From Neurospora crassa OR74A (Eukaryota; Ascomycota; Sordariomycetes; Sordariales; Sordariaceae): a stretch of DNA of 64,000 nt. Position numbers and translations under genes: made by a program. Below the pieces are notes generated by a model, which worked only from the letters and a program-made list of their open reading frames with translations, was not told the origin of the DNA and did not search any database. Shown here piece after piece: positions 42,420-55,849 of this stretch (positions within the stretch are counted from its first letter, which is position 1; every line of letters starts with the position of its first letter). The stretch spans positions 9,217,917 to 9,281,916 of the forward strand of contig NC_026501.1 of assembly GCF_000182925.2 (NCBI RefSeq), read 5' to 3'.

Positions 42420-45400
42420 ATGGCCACAGCGAACGGCATGCCGACGAATAGCATGAACACAACAAGCAATCACAGTAATCGACAGCCACATACTACTACT
42501 TACTCTCATTCTCGATCGATGACTGCGGTACCGGTTTCAATGGCATCGCAGACTACAGGGGCGCAACATATCCAGCATCATCATCAGCATCAACAACACG
42601 CCGTTTCCTCAACGTCAGCAGCTAATCAACAGCAACAAGCCTATTCAGCCAGCATACCTCCAGCCGTGAGCATGTCATCAACAATCATGGGTGGTTTATC
42701 CTCCCTTCCGCCGACAAGCGCACATCAGCAACAGCAGAATAGCTTCCGACGAACAAGTGTCGCCTCGTCCATAACCACGGCCACGCTAGACGACGACCAG
42801 ATGGTCACCCCGATGTCCACCCCACGAAGTCTTGACCCCAACAGCAGCAACAACCTCTACGGACCCGGACCATCCTCCATGGGTCTCGACATGGGAATGC
42901 TCGGAGTCGGAGTAGGAGGAGGAGGAAACATAAACGGGTTACTAGGCGGCATTGGATCCGGAATGGGCAGCAGCAGCAGCAACAGCAGCAGTCAACAACC
43001 CATCGTCTCATCCGCCCAAATGAACAACAACAACACCATCATGTCCATCGCCACAGGCATTTCCGCCGGACTGTCCACCAATTACCCCCCCAACAACAAC
43101 CTCCCTCTCCCCAACATGCCCATACCCATGTCCATGCCCATGCCCATATCCATGGTACCCATATCCAGTATGTCCAGCCTCACCAGTACCCTACCTCTAT
43201 CCAACAACCCACACCGCCCTCTCTCCCAACACCCCTCCCAACACACCGGGGGCCAACATACCGGAGGCCAAAAACCCATTCGCCGACGCATGCGCATGAT
43301 CACTTCATGCCTCGAATGTCGTCGGCGCAAACTCAAATGCAACAAGTGCAAACCGTGCGTCAACTGCCAAAAGTTCAATCGCGAATGTCTCTATCTAGGT
43401 CCCAAACTAGACGAAGCTTCCCAGATGCGATTAACGGAAATCAAAGAGCAGGTTGGGTCCTTGGAACGGGCGTTGGAGAGGGATGTAGCTAAGGGCGCTG
43501 CTTCTTCGGGTGGACATAGAGGAGGAGGTGGGGCATTCGGGATGGGTGGGATAATGGGATTGAGGAGGAGGGGGAGTGGTGTTTCTACTTGGGGGGATAA
43601 TAGCATAAGAAGAAAAAGGGGGGGAGATGGAAATGGGGAGGGGGATGGGGACGGGGATGGGGATGGGGATGATGGAGAGGGAGAAGATTACGACGGAGCA
43701 GAGGGAGAAGGGGGAGAACATGAAGAGGGAGAGGAAGACTTGGAGATTACGCCGTTGGTGACGAATGATGTGGCGTATGATGAGAATGAGACGGATGATG
43801 TGATTGATTTGGGGATACAAGTGGGTAAGATGAGGATCACGGAGAGGATTGGGGGGATGAGTAGGCCTAGGTTGGCGGAGGAGGTGAGTTTTCTGCCTTT
43901 TGATGCTGAAATTCTGTCCTGGAATTTGATGGGGGGAAAAGATACTAATGACTATGACGATGATGACAGATCCAAGTCGGCATTGGAAGTCCTCGTATGG
44001 GGAACGCGTCCAACCCAAACGGAGTACAGCAGCAGCAGCAGGTAGACACAGACATGAGCTACGCGGATGCCAACAACATCTCAGGATACCAAGCCATCAT
44101 CGACCAAGACGGGAACGTAACCGAACATGTCCCTGACTTTCTCCGTCCTAGCGCGGCATACATTCCTCCTACCAGCGGCTTCTTCTTTGGGCAAACTGGC
44201 CACCCTCCTTCGCTCATCCACTTCCTGCCAGACAAATTCATCGGTGACGGGCTCGTGGCTCGATACTTTGCCGCCGTGCACCCCATTGCTCGATGTGTCC
44301 ATAAGCAGTCCTTCGAGACCCTGTATGACGGGTTCTGGCTAGAAGTGCTCAACAACATCGAGCCGAGAGCGTCGGTACAGGCGGTGGTATTTGCTGCCTG
44401 GTTCAGTGCCTGCGTGAGTATGGAGGAGGAGGAGGTGCAGAGGGAATTTGGGTGGTACAAGACGCAGTTGCTGGAGAAGATGAAGATTGGGACGGAGAGC
44501 GCGCTGGCGAGGGCCAACTTCTTGAGGACCACCAAGGTCGAGACACTGCAGGCTTTTGTCATGTACATGGTGAGTGTTGCTGTCCTCCTAAAAAAAAAAA
44601 GGGGTAACATACAAACAAGCTAACAAGGCTTAGATCCCCCTCTGCAGAGAAGAAGTTTCCCGAGCTCACTCCGTCCTCGTCGGCGCCGCCGTCCGCATGG
44701 CCGAATGCATGGGCCTCCATCGGGACGGTGAAGCCTTTGGTCTTAATCCCTTGGAAACCCACGTCCGTCGACTCATCTGGCACCAGCTCTGCTTCCTCGA
44801 CATCCGGACCTGCGAAGCTCAAGGTCCCAAGCCCACCATCCGACGAGACGACTACGACACCCGCCTTCCCCTAAACTGCGAAGAAGACGCCTTCGTCAAC
44901 CATCCCGGCTACCCTGCTGTCCCACAAGACCACCAATGGACTTCTACCCTGCTGACCATCATGCGCTTCGAAGTCAACGAGATGATGCGCATCATCTGGT
45001 CGGACCGCCGCAAGCTCGAGGCCCGCAAGATGGATCTCACGCCCGTCATTGCCAAAATCGAAAACTTCCGCAAGCGCATGGTGGAAAAGTACAATCCCAT
45101 GCTAGACGACCGGGTTCCCATCCAACGATACACCCGATATGTCATGAACCTGCTCATCTACCGACTCCACGCCATGGTATTGCACCCCTACCACAGCAAC
45201 ACGGCCCACCCGCTTCCCGAGCGCCTGAACGGGCTGCTAGTCGAAAGCGGCATCCTGATCATCGAGCATTCCATCGCGCTCGAGACCACGCCCGAGTTCC
45301 GCGACTGGGCATGGTACCTGGGTGCCTACCAGCAGTACCAAATCGCGCTCTTGCTCGCGACCGAGATTTATTATCGGCCCAACAACACCAAGGCCGATCG

Positions 45401-45709
45401 CATCTGGGCGTGTCTGGACTGGGTCTTCCAGCTCGAGTGCGAGATGCCGAGACAGGAGAAGAGCTTGCGGATCTTGACTGAGATCATGAGCAAGACGAGC
45501 GTGTACACGAGCATGCGCAAGATGCGGGCCCCGACGAACTTGGTCAGGGCGGTGCCGGGTAAGCAGGCCATTAAGGAATCGCCTCCGCCGCCGACACCGA
45601 TGATGATGATGCAGACGTCGTCGCAGCAGCAGCAGCAGCAGCAGTCGTATGACGCTCATCAGCAGGCTCAGCATCACCATCATCAACAACAAATGATGAT
45701 GCAACAACA

Positions 45710-45740
<31 letters not shown>

Positions 45741-46874
45741 CCCCTAGTTCTCAAACAGGAACCCGGCCTCCAAACACCCACCATGCCTCCATCCTCTTCC
45801 ATGTCCATGTCCGCCGCCGCAGCCATGACTTCCATTCATATCCTCTCCCTTCCAAACTCGAGCATGAATGGCTCCCTCTCTCCAGCTGAACAGCACCACC
45901 AACAACAGCACCACCATCAACAGCAACAACAACAACAACAGTTGCTCCTCCTCCAACAGCACCACCACCACCACCACCAAGTGCAACATTCCCAACACCT
46001 ACAATCCCAACACCATCCGCAGCACCCACAGCAGCAGCAACAGCAGCAGCAGCAGCAGCAACATCACCAGTCCCATGTACACGTGCAGCAGCACCATCAA
46101 CAAAACCAATGGCCCCCCTCCCAACAACCCCACTGGCACCACAATACCAACACCAACAATAACAACAACAACAACATGCCGCCACCCAACATGGTGTACG
46201 CAGGGGTCTCGGACGGCGCCGTCCTCTGGGGGTTGCCGCCTGGGAATAGCAATAACCCGGGGAGTCCGGAGAACAGTAGTAGTAGTGATGGGGGGAGTGT
46301 GGTGAATCATGCTCATGCTCATGGTCATGGTCATGGTCATGGAGGGGGGCAAGTAGGGGGAGGGGGGAGGAATGGGAGTGTTGTTGGGGGCGGGGGTTCT
46401 AGTGGCTCTAGTGCTGGTAACGGGAATGGGAATGAGGGTGGTGGTGCAGGTAATGGCAGCAGCAGTCGTGGTGCTGCTGGTGGTAGTGGTAGTGGAGGGG
46501 GAGGAGGAGGGTCAGGCAGAGGAAATGGAGGAAGTGGTGGAGGAAATGCAGGCGGGACGACGATAGGTGGTGGGATAAATGTTGATTGGGTATGTCTTCT
46601 TCTTCTGTTCCTTTTCCTTCCACCTCTGTGTCTTTTTTTCCCTCGTCACCCACTCACTCCCATTCCCCTCTCATCTCATCTCCATCAATACTCTTCAAGC
46701 GGATAATCACTGACACCAGAAAACACCAAACAGAACCTAATCGAATCCCTCTTCCCCACTCACCCCGAAACAGGCCAACCATCTTTCCAAGCCTTTGCCG
46801 AGCCAGTCATTTCCTTTGTGGACGGCGTTCCGGTACCTACCATGCCTTCTTCGTCTTCTTCTCAGCAGCAACAT

Positions 46875-46937
<63 letters not shown>

Positions 46938-47057
46938 ACACTACAACAGTCGGGGACATCGTCGGGTTCGGGTTCGGGAGGGCATGGATTACCAGTCAGA
47001 GTGGGAACAGGACAAGGACAAGGACATGGACAAGGGAGGATGAAAGGGGAGGAATAG
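42420..47057 (+). CDS. Zn2Cys6 transcription factor with fungal-specific middle domain and long Gln/His/Gly tracts
   Basis: Exons 42420-43883, 43970-44569, 44634-46589 and 46734-47057 encode 1447 residues; all four lengths are multiples of three and all introns are GT-AG with CTAAC/CTGAC-like branches. The DNA-binding cluster spans residues 297-323, spaced C-X2-C-X6-C-X5-C-X2-C-X6-C (CLEC, RRRKLKC, KPC, VNC, FNREC), followed by a short coiled-coil region LTEIKEQVGSLERALE. The middle homology domain runs from about residue 540: FLPDKFIGDGLVARYFAAVHPIARCVHK, then MAECMGLHRDGEAFGL, ETHVRRLIWHQLCFLDIRTCEAQG and IRRDDYDTRLP. The N terminus is Ser/Gln/His-rich; residues about 370-440 are Gly/Asp/Glu-rich; the C-terminal third has at least four polyglutamine runs, polyhistidine and a glycine-rich stretch. 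Targets are unknown. Confidence 0.9.
46862..46935 (+). repeat. (CAACAG)n coding repeat in the last exon of the Zn2Cys6 gene
   Basis: About ten nearly perfect hexamer units encode an uninterrupted glutamine run of more than twenty residues. The strict CAA-CAG alternation suggests recent expansion as a hexamer. Confidence 0.9.
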
Positions 47058-47543
47058 GTTAAGTGAGGTGAGTGTGGGTATGTAAGTAGGTAGAGGTAGG
47101 TAGGTACCTTGGATCAGAGAAAGAGCAGGAGATTGAAAGAAATAAGAGGTGGGAAAGATAATGTACCTGCTTGTCTATCATCGCTTTTCTCAGCAAGCTT
47201 TCTTTTTTAGCGATGGAAACTGCCTGTAGCTGGCAAACCTGCTGGATCCCGGGTTCAGAGGTAAAGGTACACCATCATCATCATCCCAGGGAGGCAGGTG
47301 CGCCTCGAGACTTTTCAGCGAATACACGCCACTCCAGTCATCCGAGGAAAGAGCGACGAATTTCTTTCTGAGTGGAAGATAGTAGGTAAGAGCATTCTGG
47401 CACCCCACCACGGGCCATTTCTTGAGTGACATTGCAGACCGTAGAGGTAGGCAGCATCCTAACATGTCACAGTATGATCCTCCTTCACATCCAACTGAAC
47501 TTTCCCCCATCCTTTCTCACCCAGTGTTCCCTTACCACCACCC

Positions 47544-47575
<32 letters not shown>

Positions 47576-47577
47576 CC
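47058..47577. other. Intergenic region with (CAA)n leader
   Basis: A 520-bp gap between tandem genes. A GTAGGTAGAGGTAGGTAGGTACC cluster lies at 47080-47107. The last 32 bp (47546-47577) are a (CAA)n run directly before the ATG of the next gene and probably form its 5' leader. An in-frame ATG at 47464 also exists. Confidence 0.55.
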
Positions 47578-48610
47578 ATGAACTTGCTATCCTCAGACCT
47601 CAGACAAAGACCCGCATGGACCGAAGTCGTCTCTCAGCTGCTTCATCAGCCAGGAGGGCAGTGGCAAGGTACGTACATTCCTCGTTCCTTCTCTATTCTT
47701 TCCCATGCCAATCATCATCCAGTACCACTGACAGTCTTCGTTCCCTTCCAACAAGAGACTGAGCTGCGCTACAACGACATCACCCTCATGGTCCCCAGCG
47801 GAAACAGTTACCGCGTCCTTCGTCTTCTATTATACTCGGCTGCTGATGTCGGCAGGGCAAGAACAATGCAGTGGATCGGTGGACTGTATGATTTCTGTCG
47901 CTCGGATCGAAGTGATGCGTCGCAAGCAAAGATTGTTTATGCGCTCGAGACCGACGAGGAAGGAAAGGAAAAGGGGATGGAGGGCTTCATGAAGTTGCAA
48001 ATTAGGTATGTCTCCATTTTTCGGTCCTCTGCTTTGGACATCATGACACCAACAAATCACATAATGAAGCCAGGCAACTAACGAACAACTTTACAGTCTC
48101 CTCTCAACTCGAAACCCACCCCTCTCCTCCATTCCCATCCTCCCCATCTCCCACCCTTCAGAACTCCCATCCCTCCTCTCTTCCCTCCAACAACAACCAC
48201 CACCATCCTCTACTCCAGCAACAGCTCACATCCCAATCCCTCCAACTACCCACGCTCACCACCACCCAAACAGCTATCAGCATCACCACCCAAGAGCACC
48301 CTACATCACCACCTCCATCCCCAGCAGAGACACCCTCCTCCCGCTCTGCACCGTCCCCACAGCCACCCACCGCAACCGGTCCCGCTCTTATATACTCTTT
48401 CACCCTCTTTCCCCTCAGTCATGCGCAATTCTCAGCGGTCCAATCTTCAGGAACTTCCCCGGCCTCCGAGATCTGCTAGAGCTAGTCGAGACACCAGAGG
48501 GGAAAGAACAAATCAGAAACGCAATGGCGCTAGCCTCGGGGGGTAGTGAGCAGGTAGAAGTGGAAGTTGAGAGGTTTCTGGCTTTTTGGGAGCATGAGTT
48601 TGCTGTTTAG
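47578..48610 (+). CDS. Unrecognised 284-residue protein
   Basis: Exons 47578-47668, 47756-48005 and 48097-48610 total 855 nt and close in frame. Introns are 87 and 91 nt; both are GT-AG, the first with CACTGAC and the second with CAACTAAC branches. I do not recognise the family. The N-terminal 110 residues look globular (TEVVSQLLHQPGGQWQ, ELRYNDITLMVPSGNSYRVL, RTMQWIGGLYDFC, AKIVYALETD). The middle, after the second junction, is Pro/Ser/His-rich and probably disordered. The C terminus is again ordered, with SYILFHPLSPQ, FRNFPGLRDLLELVETPEG and a final helix VERFLAFWEHEF. The frame across the 514-nt last exon has no stop, which supports it. Intron 1 is in frame without stops, so a retained form is possible. 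The ATG at 47578 follows a (CAA)n leader in an ACC-ATG-A context. Confidence 0.7.
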
Positions 48611-51600
48611 TGGTTGCTGTAGATAGGGGGTTGGGTGTTGAGATATGGGGTTTGGAGGTATATGAAGGCCAAAGTGGGAAGGAACAGCAACTGGTATTTT
48701 TTTTTTTTTTTCTCGAGTTAGTTCTCTTCTTATCCATCTTCTTCTTTCCTCCTGCTACCTATTTTCCTCCAAGTTTCGCTATCATCATGTTTCGGCAAAA
48801 TATTTCCTAGGTAGGTACCTAGGGAAACAGCACCCAGCCAGCCCCAGATGACTTGTGTGTGCCATAAGGAGGACGGACCAGAAGGAACTTGAACTATCAA
48901 GAGAAACAAACAAGGAAAAAAAACGCAAAAGAAAATCGATAAAAACAAAAAGGAATACATACAACACCTGGGATTCGCTGGTCGTCACCGACCCAACTAC
49001 TAGTCAGGCGATTGGTAGCTTATCTATGGGAGAGCGGACGGGATCCCGAGTTTTCTACCATCTATGGTCGTATGTGACTTTTATGCCTCTTCAAAATGGG
49101 TTTATGTGTGTGTGTTGCGTAGGTGACTTTTGTTAGGTAGGTACTGGGTGAATGGATATTCTCTCACTCACTCACTCACTCACTCTGGATGGACTTTTTT
49201 TGTTCCGTTGGCTACCTACCTACCTAGGTAGAGGTAGAGGTAGAAGAGGTAAGGAAGGCGAATGCGAAGGGGGTTGGAAAGTAATGAGGGGAAGGGGGGT
49301 GGGTACAAGGTCAAAAAGGGGAAGAGCAGTCAGTATGTCTATCCAAGGCGGAAGTGAAATGGACTAGACTTGGGATTTGAAGTGATTTGAACAATCAAAA
49401 AATAGCGGGAAGTAGAAAGTAGAGTGAGGTTTATGCAGTGATGGTTGGTATAAATGAGGTTGATTATCTGAGATAGAGAGAAAACCAAGTGGCGGTTCTG
49501 GCTGGGTAGGTAGGTAGGTAGTAACGAGATCAGCTTCACACGCTTCTCTTAATCTTTGCTAGAGCACTGGTTTGGTCAAAACTTAGATATTGATCGGAAT
49601 CAGTACTTCACCTCAAAGGTCTTTTGTTTATGGTCTTAATGTTAACCTAGAGGTACCAACAACAGCCATCATGTTCATCTCCACCTTAAGCCATCATGTT
49701 CATCTCCACTTTAAACACCTATCGCTTCAGACTTTGAGTAATAATCGCTTCACACATTACCAAAGCAGAGATATCTCAGCGTGGAGCAGACAAAACAGAG
49801 AGGCGTGGTAATTTCGTTGCGTCGTTGATCTTGATCATACCATCTCCCGAAACTTCATAAACAGGACCAAGACTAGACATGAGTGAGATAGACGGTTAGA
49901 GATCCATGCTTCAAGGCGAGAGGAGAGGTAAACAAGAGTACCTACTGTCCAAGTTATCTTTCATTGGTTGGTCGGAGGGTGCAGACCCTACCTGGCTTGG
50001 TAAACCATCACGCTAGTATCATGACGATGTATCGTCCTCTGAGATACAACGTCTCAAACAAAAGTTCAAAGCGCTTAGGATTCACGTATCCAACATGAAC
50101 CGTATTCGGATAGATAGTATCAAACTACATCCTCCGCTCCTCAACCAAAAAGAGAAGGGGGGACAAAAAAGGTAGAGCACGCGTCAAAGTCCGACCGCCG
50201 ACGAGAAGGGAAAGATGGGGAGGAATCCGGTCATTCACTCGGCCCAAAGGTTGTTCCTGTTACGTCTATGGGTACTCTGGGCTCGTGAGTACAATCGACC
50301 CACATCTAGGAACTCATATCTGTGTATCCATCACTGCCTCAGCTCAGCTACTTCGAATCTGTTCATCCATCTACTCCAAGCCAATCCAATGATCTCCTTC
50401 GTCCCCTAGAACAACTAAGCGCTGGGATGGAATAAATGAATGATGGCATACCTAATCTACACACCTTTCACGAGCATCAAGAGCACCAATATTACCATTT
50501 CTGCTTCTGTTTCTGTGTCAGCTTCCACTTCTGCTTCAGTCCTTCTCCATTCCCCCTCCCGTACCGTCTCTTACTTCTAATTCCATCCGTCCGTTTGTTA
50601 TCTTCATCCCTGAGGCATCGACACAATACCCTACCTACCAATCCTTCATTGCGCTATTTGTTTTTTTCGGCCGTGATCCCCAAGCAGGGACATTCCCCAT
50701 ACTGCGTAATAGCCCGTAGCCCGTAGCCCGTAGCCAAGAAAATCTATTGTAAGTAGTGTAGTGTAGAAACTAGATAGTCTCGAGAGGCACCTATTTATAT
50801 CCGCCTGCCTGGCGTCACGGTAAGTGATAGTGACTGACGCACTGTGACGAATGCTGCTCCTGCTGACCACGACCACAACGGGGAGTGAGCTGAGCTGACC
50901 ACGACAACAAACGAAAGTTATAGAATAAAATCTGACGGAAAAAAGGCTTCCAGGTTATTCCCTATAAATGTGAGGAGAAAGGGAGGGATCCTTGACCTTG
51001 GCCTATATGGCAATGGGTATAAGCGCCGAGAAAGTGTATACTACCTAGCTGATGCAGGTAGTGTAGAGTGAGCAACCAACTTGACGGACGTTCAGCATGA
51101 AAGGGGAGAAGAGTGAAGGTGAAACCAAGGAGCTACAGTAATGTAGTCCAAAGGCACAGCTTACCGCCGAGGTTTCTAAACCTTACGTGCTTTGCAATGT
51201 GGACTACACTCTCCAAAGATATCTTTTTCATTTTCTCTCGTCAACATCGCTTTCAGGGAAATCTGCACGTGTACATCACTTGATGCTGAGCTGAGTTATC
51301 TTTGGCGCCCCCTGCGTAATGCCCTGCGTAGTGTACCTAGACATCTTCATCCATCCGGGATGCCGGACAGGAGAGCACAAAAAAGGAAAGGAAAGGAGAT
51401 GAAGCCACACCAAACCCCAAAAGAGACGAGAGAGGCGAACAAGGTACCAGTCCGGCGGGTCGAGGCCAGCCCGACAGACCAGGCTGGATCACACATCCAC
51501 ACATCCACACATCCACACACCGGACCTACACTAACTGGGTTCGGTTGGTTGGAACCCCCCGGGGCGCTTCCTCCCCATCGAGCCATCCCACTGGGACTGG

Positions 51601-54600
51601 TGGGTTTTGGTCACTGGACCTGGGACCTGGCTGGCAGCACTACCCGGTGATACATGGCTGGAAAAAAGACAGTCAAAAGATTGAGGCTGAGGCACAGAAC
51701 AATGGCTTTTGTTCCTCGCCACTGAATATTAATGAGGTGGAGGACACGGCTCGGACCAGGAGAAAGATGCCGCGATTGGGGTTCGGATTACTTGTCCGTA
51801 TCGTCCGGTCTTTTGTGACGATTCGCCATGATAAATAGGTAGTCAAGTGTTGGGCGATATCGTTTGCGGCTGAGGCGTACACAGTGGCAAAATGACAACC
51901 TCGCCTTCGGCTTTAAACTGGCCTCCATTAGTGTTCTCAAGGCTGATTCTGCTGGGCGTGATGACCATCTGGAGGATAACTTGACGGAGATGAGTCGATA
52001 AGCTGTGGAGATAACGAACCCCATCAACATACATATGAGGAGACCCAGACGCCGTTTGTCGGATTTTGTAGAAACCAGTGGTCGGTGCTCGGCATCTTAT
52101 CTCCTCCTTCTCAACGTTTCCAGATGCCACTTTCATTGTCAACCAAACAAACGTTGAGTCTTGCTCGTCCGACGGCTACCCACTAGGTAGTGTATCACCA
52201 CATGATGTCTTGCATGTCCTCGTCCTTGCCTTGCTCCATAATCCGGTCCATCACAATCACAACGCAACAATCACGTCGCCGAGAATCGACAGCACGACCC
52301 AAGAAATCTCCCAAGATCGGAGCCATGGTGAAATGTGCGAATAAGTAGCGCATGACGCGGCATGAATTGGTGGAGTGCGCGAAGTTCGTGGTTGGAGAAA
52401 GCTCGGGGTGTGTCGGTGATGATGATGATGATGACAAGATTATTTTAACTAGTGTAGCGAAGCGGACATTTTCCATCCTTTTGTGAGTGATCTGCGAACA
52501 GGACCTGCCCTCCTCGCATGAAGATCATGTCACTGGAATGTAAAGAGGCTCTTTGTCCCGGTTGGGAGAGAAAATGAGTGAAGAACTCGAGGTGATGGAG
52601 AGGGGAGGGTGGGACCCCTAATTGGTTGTCGTGTCGTGTCGGGGACACTGTGAGATCCCCCATGTGGTTCTCCGCCTATTGACCCATGCGAGGCCAATGA
52701 CGAGCAGCGCACAACCGCCCGGTCTAACGTAGCACTTTACTGTGTGGGTTTAGGTACAATGTGCAGAGCGAAGCGTGCAAAGGCAGCATTGAGTAGTCCC
52801 CACGATGTGCATATGCGAGTTCGCGAGGAGCGTGATGACTACATGGCCATGTTTTTGGCGAACTGTGTGGCTGTGGTGTTTACCTCAAAAAAGAGGAGAC
52901 TGGGCGGGCAGGGCAGATTCCGAAGAGAGACAGGGGGAAATAAAGCAAGAAAAAAGAAAAGAAAAAACAGACAAATCCCCGAAGGCTCGGTCCCGGAACT
53001 GGAATCTGGATGGGTCCACCATCTGACCACACACAGGATGAACAGATGTTGCTATCGGGCGGTGAAGGGATCATCTCTCTGAATTTTCAGGTCATTGAGC
53101 ATGATGGAGGTGATGACAAGACTCTTAGTCAAGAGGTTGAACTTCGGACATTGAGTTCAATTGTGAAGCAAGTGCCGATGTGATTGTAAAGAAAATGTTG
53201 AAGAGAACATGGACCAGGTCGGTTGGCGGCTTCCTCCATTGGCATACCAAACTCTGCGAAACAATTTAACCGGATCGACTTGGAAAGGGCGGTGGTGGAA
53301 AATCTCAGAGACTACACGACGGAATGCAATCTGATCCGAGAAGAGAAATCCGCTGGGTTGGGGTCAGTTGTCACAGCATGAAGAATGCATGGAAAACGAG
53401 TCTCAAACGTTGTGAGGTGTGGTTGTACGAGGTTAAACAATCGTGTTGTCGTTCTTGTTGTCGCCGCATGGTGCAGTGGTGATACACGAAAGGGAAAGGA
53501 AGCTTGACTGCTTTCCACTTCTCTCAAAACAGATTCTCCTCAAAAGGGCCAAGAGGCAGGAAGGGGAGGGTCTGTGCTCAGGTGGGAAATCCAGATCGGG
53601 GAAGCATCTCAAACGTCTTGCGCCTCAGCAGCCAACGGCCCTGTCTCAGCACATCCATGTTGCATTACACCAGTAGTGAGTGTATAGTGAACTACAGAAT
53701 ACATATAGAACCAAAGCTACTGAATTGTCCAAGTTGGGTTTCTAGAAGGCCATTGTTGATTCCAAATGCTCCTGGACGACATTCCTTTGGGAGGCGAATG
53801 TGCCGTTGAAAGGGTGCATTCGCAGAATAAAAAATGAGGACAAAAACCACAGCTGCCATCTTGGCCCACCAAAAATAACTGTGATATCGGAAAGCACGAT
53901 GCGTCAACCGTGCACTCCGGAGCAAATATTCAACATGGTGTCCTAGGTACCGGGCCACGGCAAAGGAGGCATCCGGCTTGTCACTCGACACTGGTGAAGC
54001 GCTGTCCAGTTACAGGACGGCATCGCAAAAGGTACAAGATCCCTGATGCTGAACGTTATAGGCGGGTCACATCGCATGGGGGAAGCCCCTGTCTTGGCAA
54101 CGGAAAAGCAGAGCGGGATGGCATATGATTGGATGAGGCCCGGGGCTGCTAACCGCTCACGCTAACGCCAATCACGTCGGACGGCAGGGGCACCTCGGGG
54201 CCCAGGAAGGAAGGATGGATGCCAGGCTTTGAGGTTGAGCCAGGAACCGCGGGGCTCTTTCTGTGTGGACGACGACTTTCTCTTTTTTTCTTTCTTCATT
54301 TTGGGTCATTTTTGGTTTCTGCTTCTGGTGACAAATCCATTGCCTTTTCCACCCAATGCAGTCTTGGTTGGGCATGACCGTTGATTTCGGATTTTCCTTC
54401 TCCCAATTACCAACTGGACGGTACCTCTCTACATTACCTCATCGTGGATCAGAAAAAAAAAAGACCCCAAAATACCTACCTCTAGGTACACTACAGTATG
54501 TAGCTGAGGTCTGCGCAACCGCCCAGGGGTCCCCGGAAAGGCCATGTGCCCGCCTCCCAGCTCACAGAGTGGCTTGAGGCTTCACCTCTCACAAAAAAAA

Positions 54601-55849
54601 GACAAAAAACTCACCAGAAACACAAGGCGGTCTCATGGTCTCGGCCTGTTCCTGGCCTGTTAGTTCTCAATGCCCAGCGATGGCCTCTCCTCCTCTCTCT
54701 TGCCCAGACAATGCCCAGTCCTTGCCGAGTGCGGTGCTAGCTCGGCACGCTCCATCCATCACCACCCCACACAGTGACATCCATCCTCCTCCCCTCTTCA
54801 GGTCTTGGTACTAAGACGTGGGTAAACCCGGCATGTGTCCCAGACCTTGGTAGATCATACACTCTTGGTCCCCCCTTTCCCTAGAAAAGTCTGTCGGCCT
54901 CAAACACAGCTTCATGCAAGGACTGCCTCCTCTCCCCCAACTTCAGACGCTCCCGGCCTTCCAGAGTGACATCGCCAAAGACTTCACCTTCAAAACAACA
55001 CCGCCACCGTTAGATCGCCCAGGCCAGGTGCCTCCAACTACCTCTACCCTCACCATAATACCCGTTGTTTGGGTGGTGAGAACAAGCGTCCGATCCCCTG
55101 GAAACAGCAGATGCCGCCCGGATGCCCGCTGTCGCCATAGACCGAATCGTTAGAACCTGGATCTCCAACAATAGCGACTAGCAATACTGGATACACACTA
55201 TCGTCATCGGTGAAGCTTCAGTTGCGCCACCTCACCACCACCCCGTCCGTTCTGACACACGCTCTCCCGAACCCCCCGGGTGCAAGGCCCTTGCGGGGCG
55301 AGTGCCAGTCATCCATCATCACCAGAGAAGAAGGGACAACCCGCCTAATATTAGTACCGCCTCGGCCCTTCCGGCCGCTTCATCCTTGGGTTGCCCTTCG
55401 TCTTTCCTCCCCATTCCATTCTTTGCCGGCCTGATCTTCGTCTGGACGTCGATAGCCTTCTTTCACATCGACAACCCTTTTCAACTACTTCGCTTCTTTT
55501 AACCGCAGGTCGGGATTACCTGCTTCCATTCTTTCGAAAGGACTTACCAGAGTACCTGTTGGAACTTGGGTTGTTTGACGCGCTGGATCGCTACAAAATC
55601 GGACTTTTACGACATTTGCCTCGTCATCAGTGCTTGGATAATACGAGGGAGGATTTGGACTGGGACGGAATCATCATTACGTGAAAAGAAATCATCATCC
55701 GCGAAGGAACCGAGTCATAGGAGCAAGGAAGAGCAAGATCAAAGTGGAAGCAAAGTCAGTTCGAAAGAAAAGGGAGACCGATCCGGAAACGATAGGGAAC
55801 CAGGTTTTGCGTCTTGGTCAAGATACCCGACTCATAATCAGTCGTCAAC
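48611..55849. other. 7.2-kb region with no supported gene
   Basis: Non-coding by inspection. It contains a T-run near 48700, GTAGGTACC-type clusters at 48810-48822 and 49208-49235, a (CTCA)n run at 49161-49185 and scattered short frames. Minus-strand frames at 51843-52142 and 52195-52476 have a protein-like look but could not be joined in frame by a good splice pair. The last 700 bp before 55850 are CA/CT-rich and probably hold the promoter and leader of the next gene. Confidence 0.5.
49161..49185. repeat. (CTCA)n microsatellite
   Basis: About six CTCA/CACT units in non-coding DNA, followed by a T-run and a CCTACCTACCTAGG element. Confidence 0.85.

Noticed and set aside
47464-47577. Upstream ATG of the 284-residue gene giving an N-terminal extension
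   Set aside because: The extension would be Pro/His then a poly-Thr from the (CAA)n leader; the ATG at 47578 has a better context and starts the ordered part.
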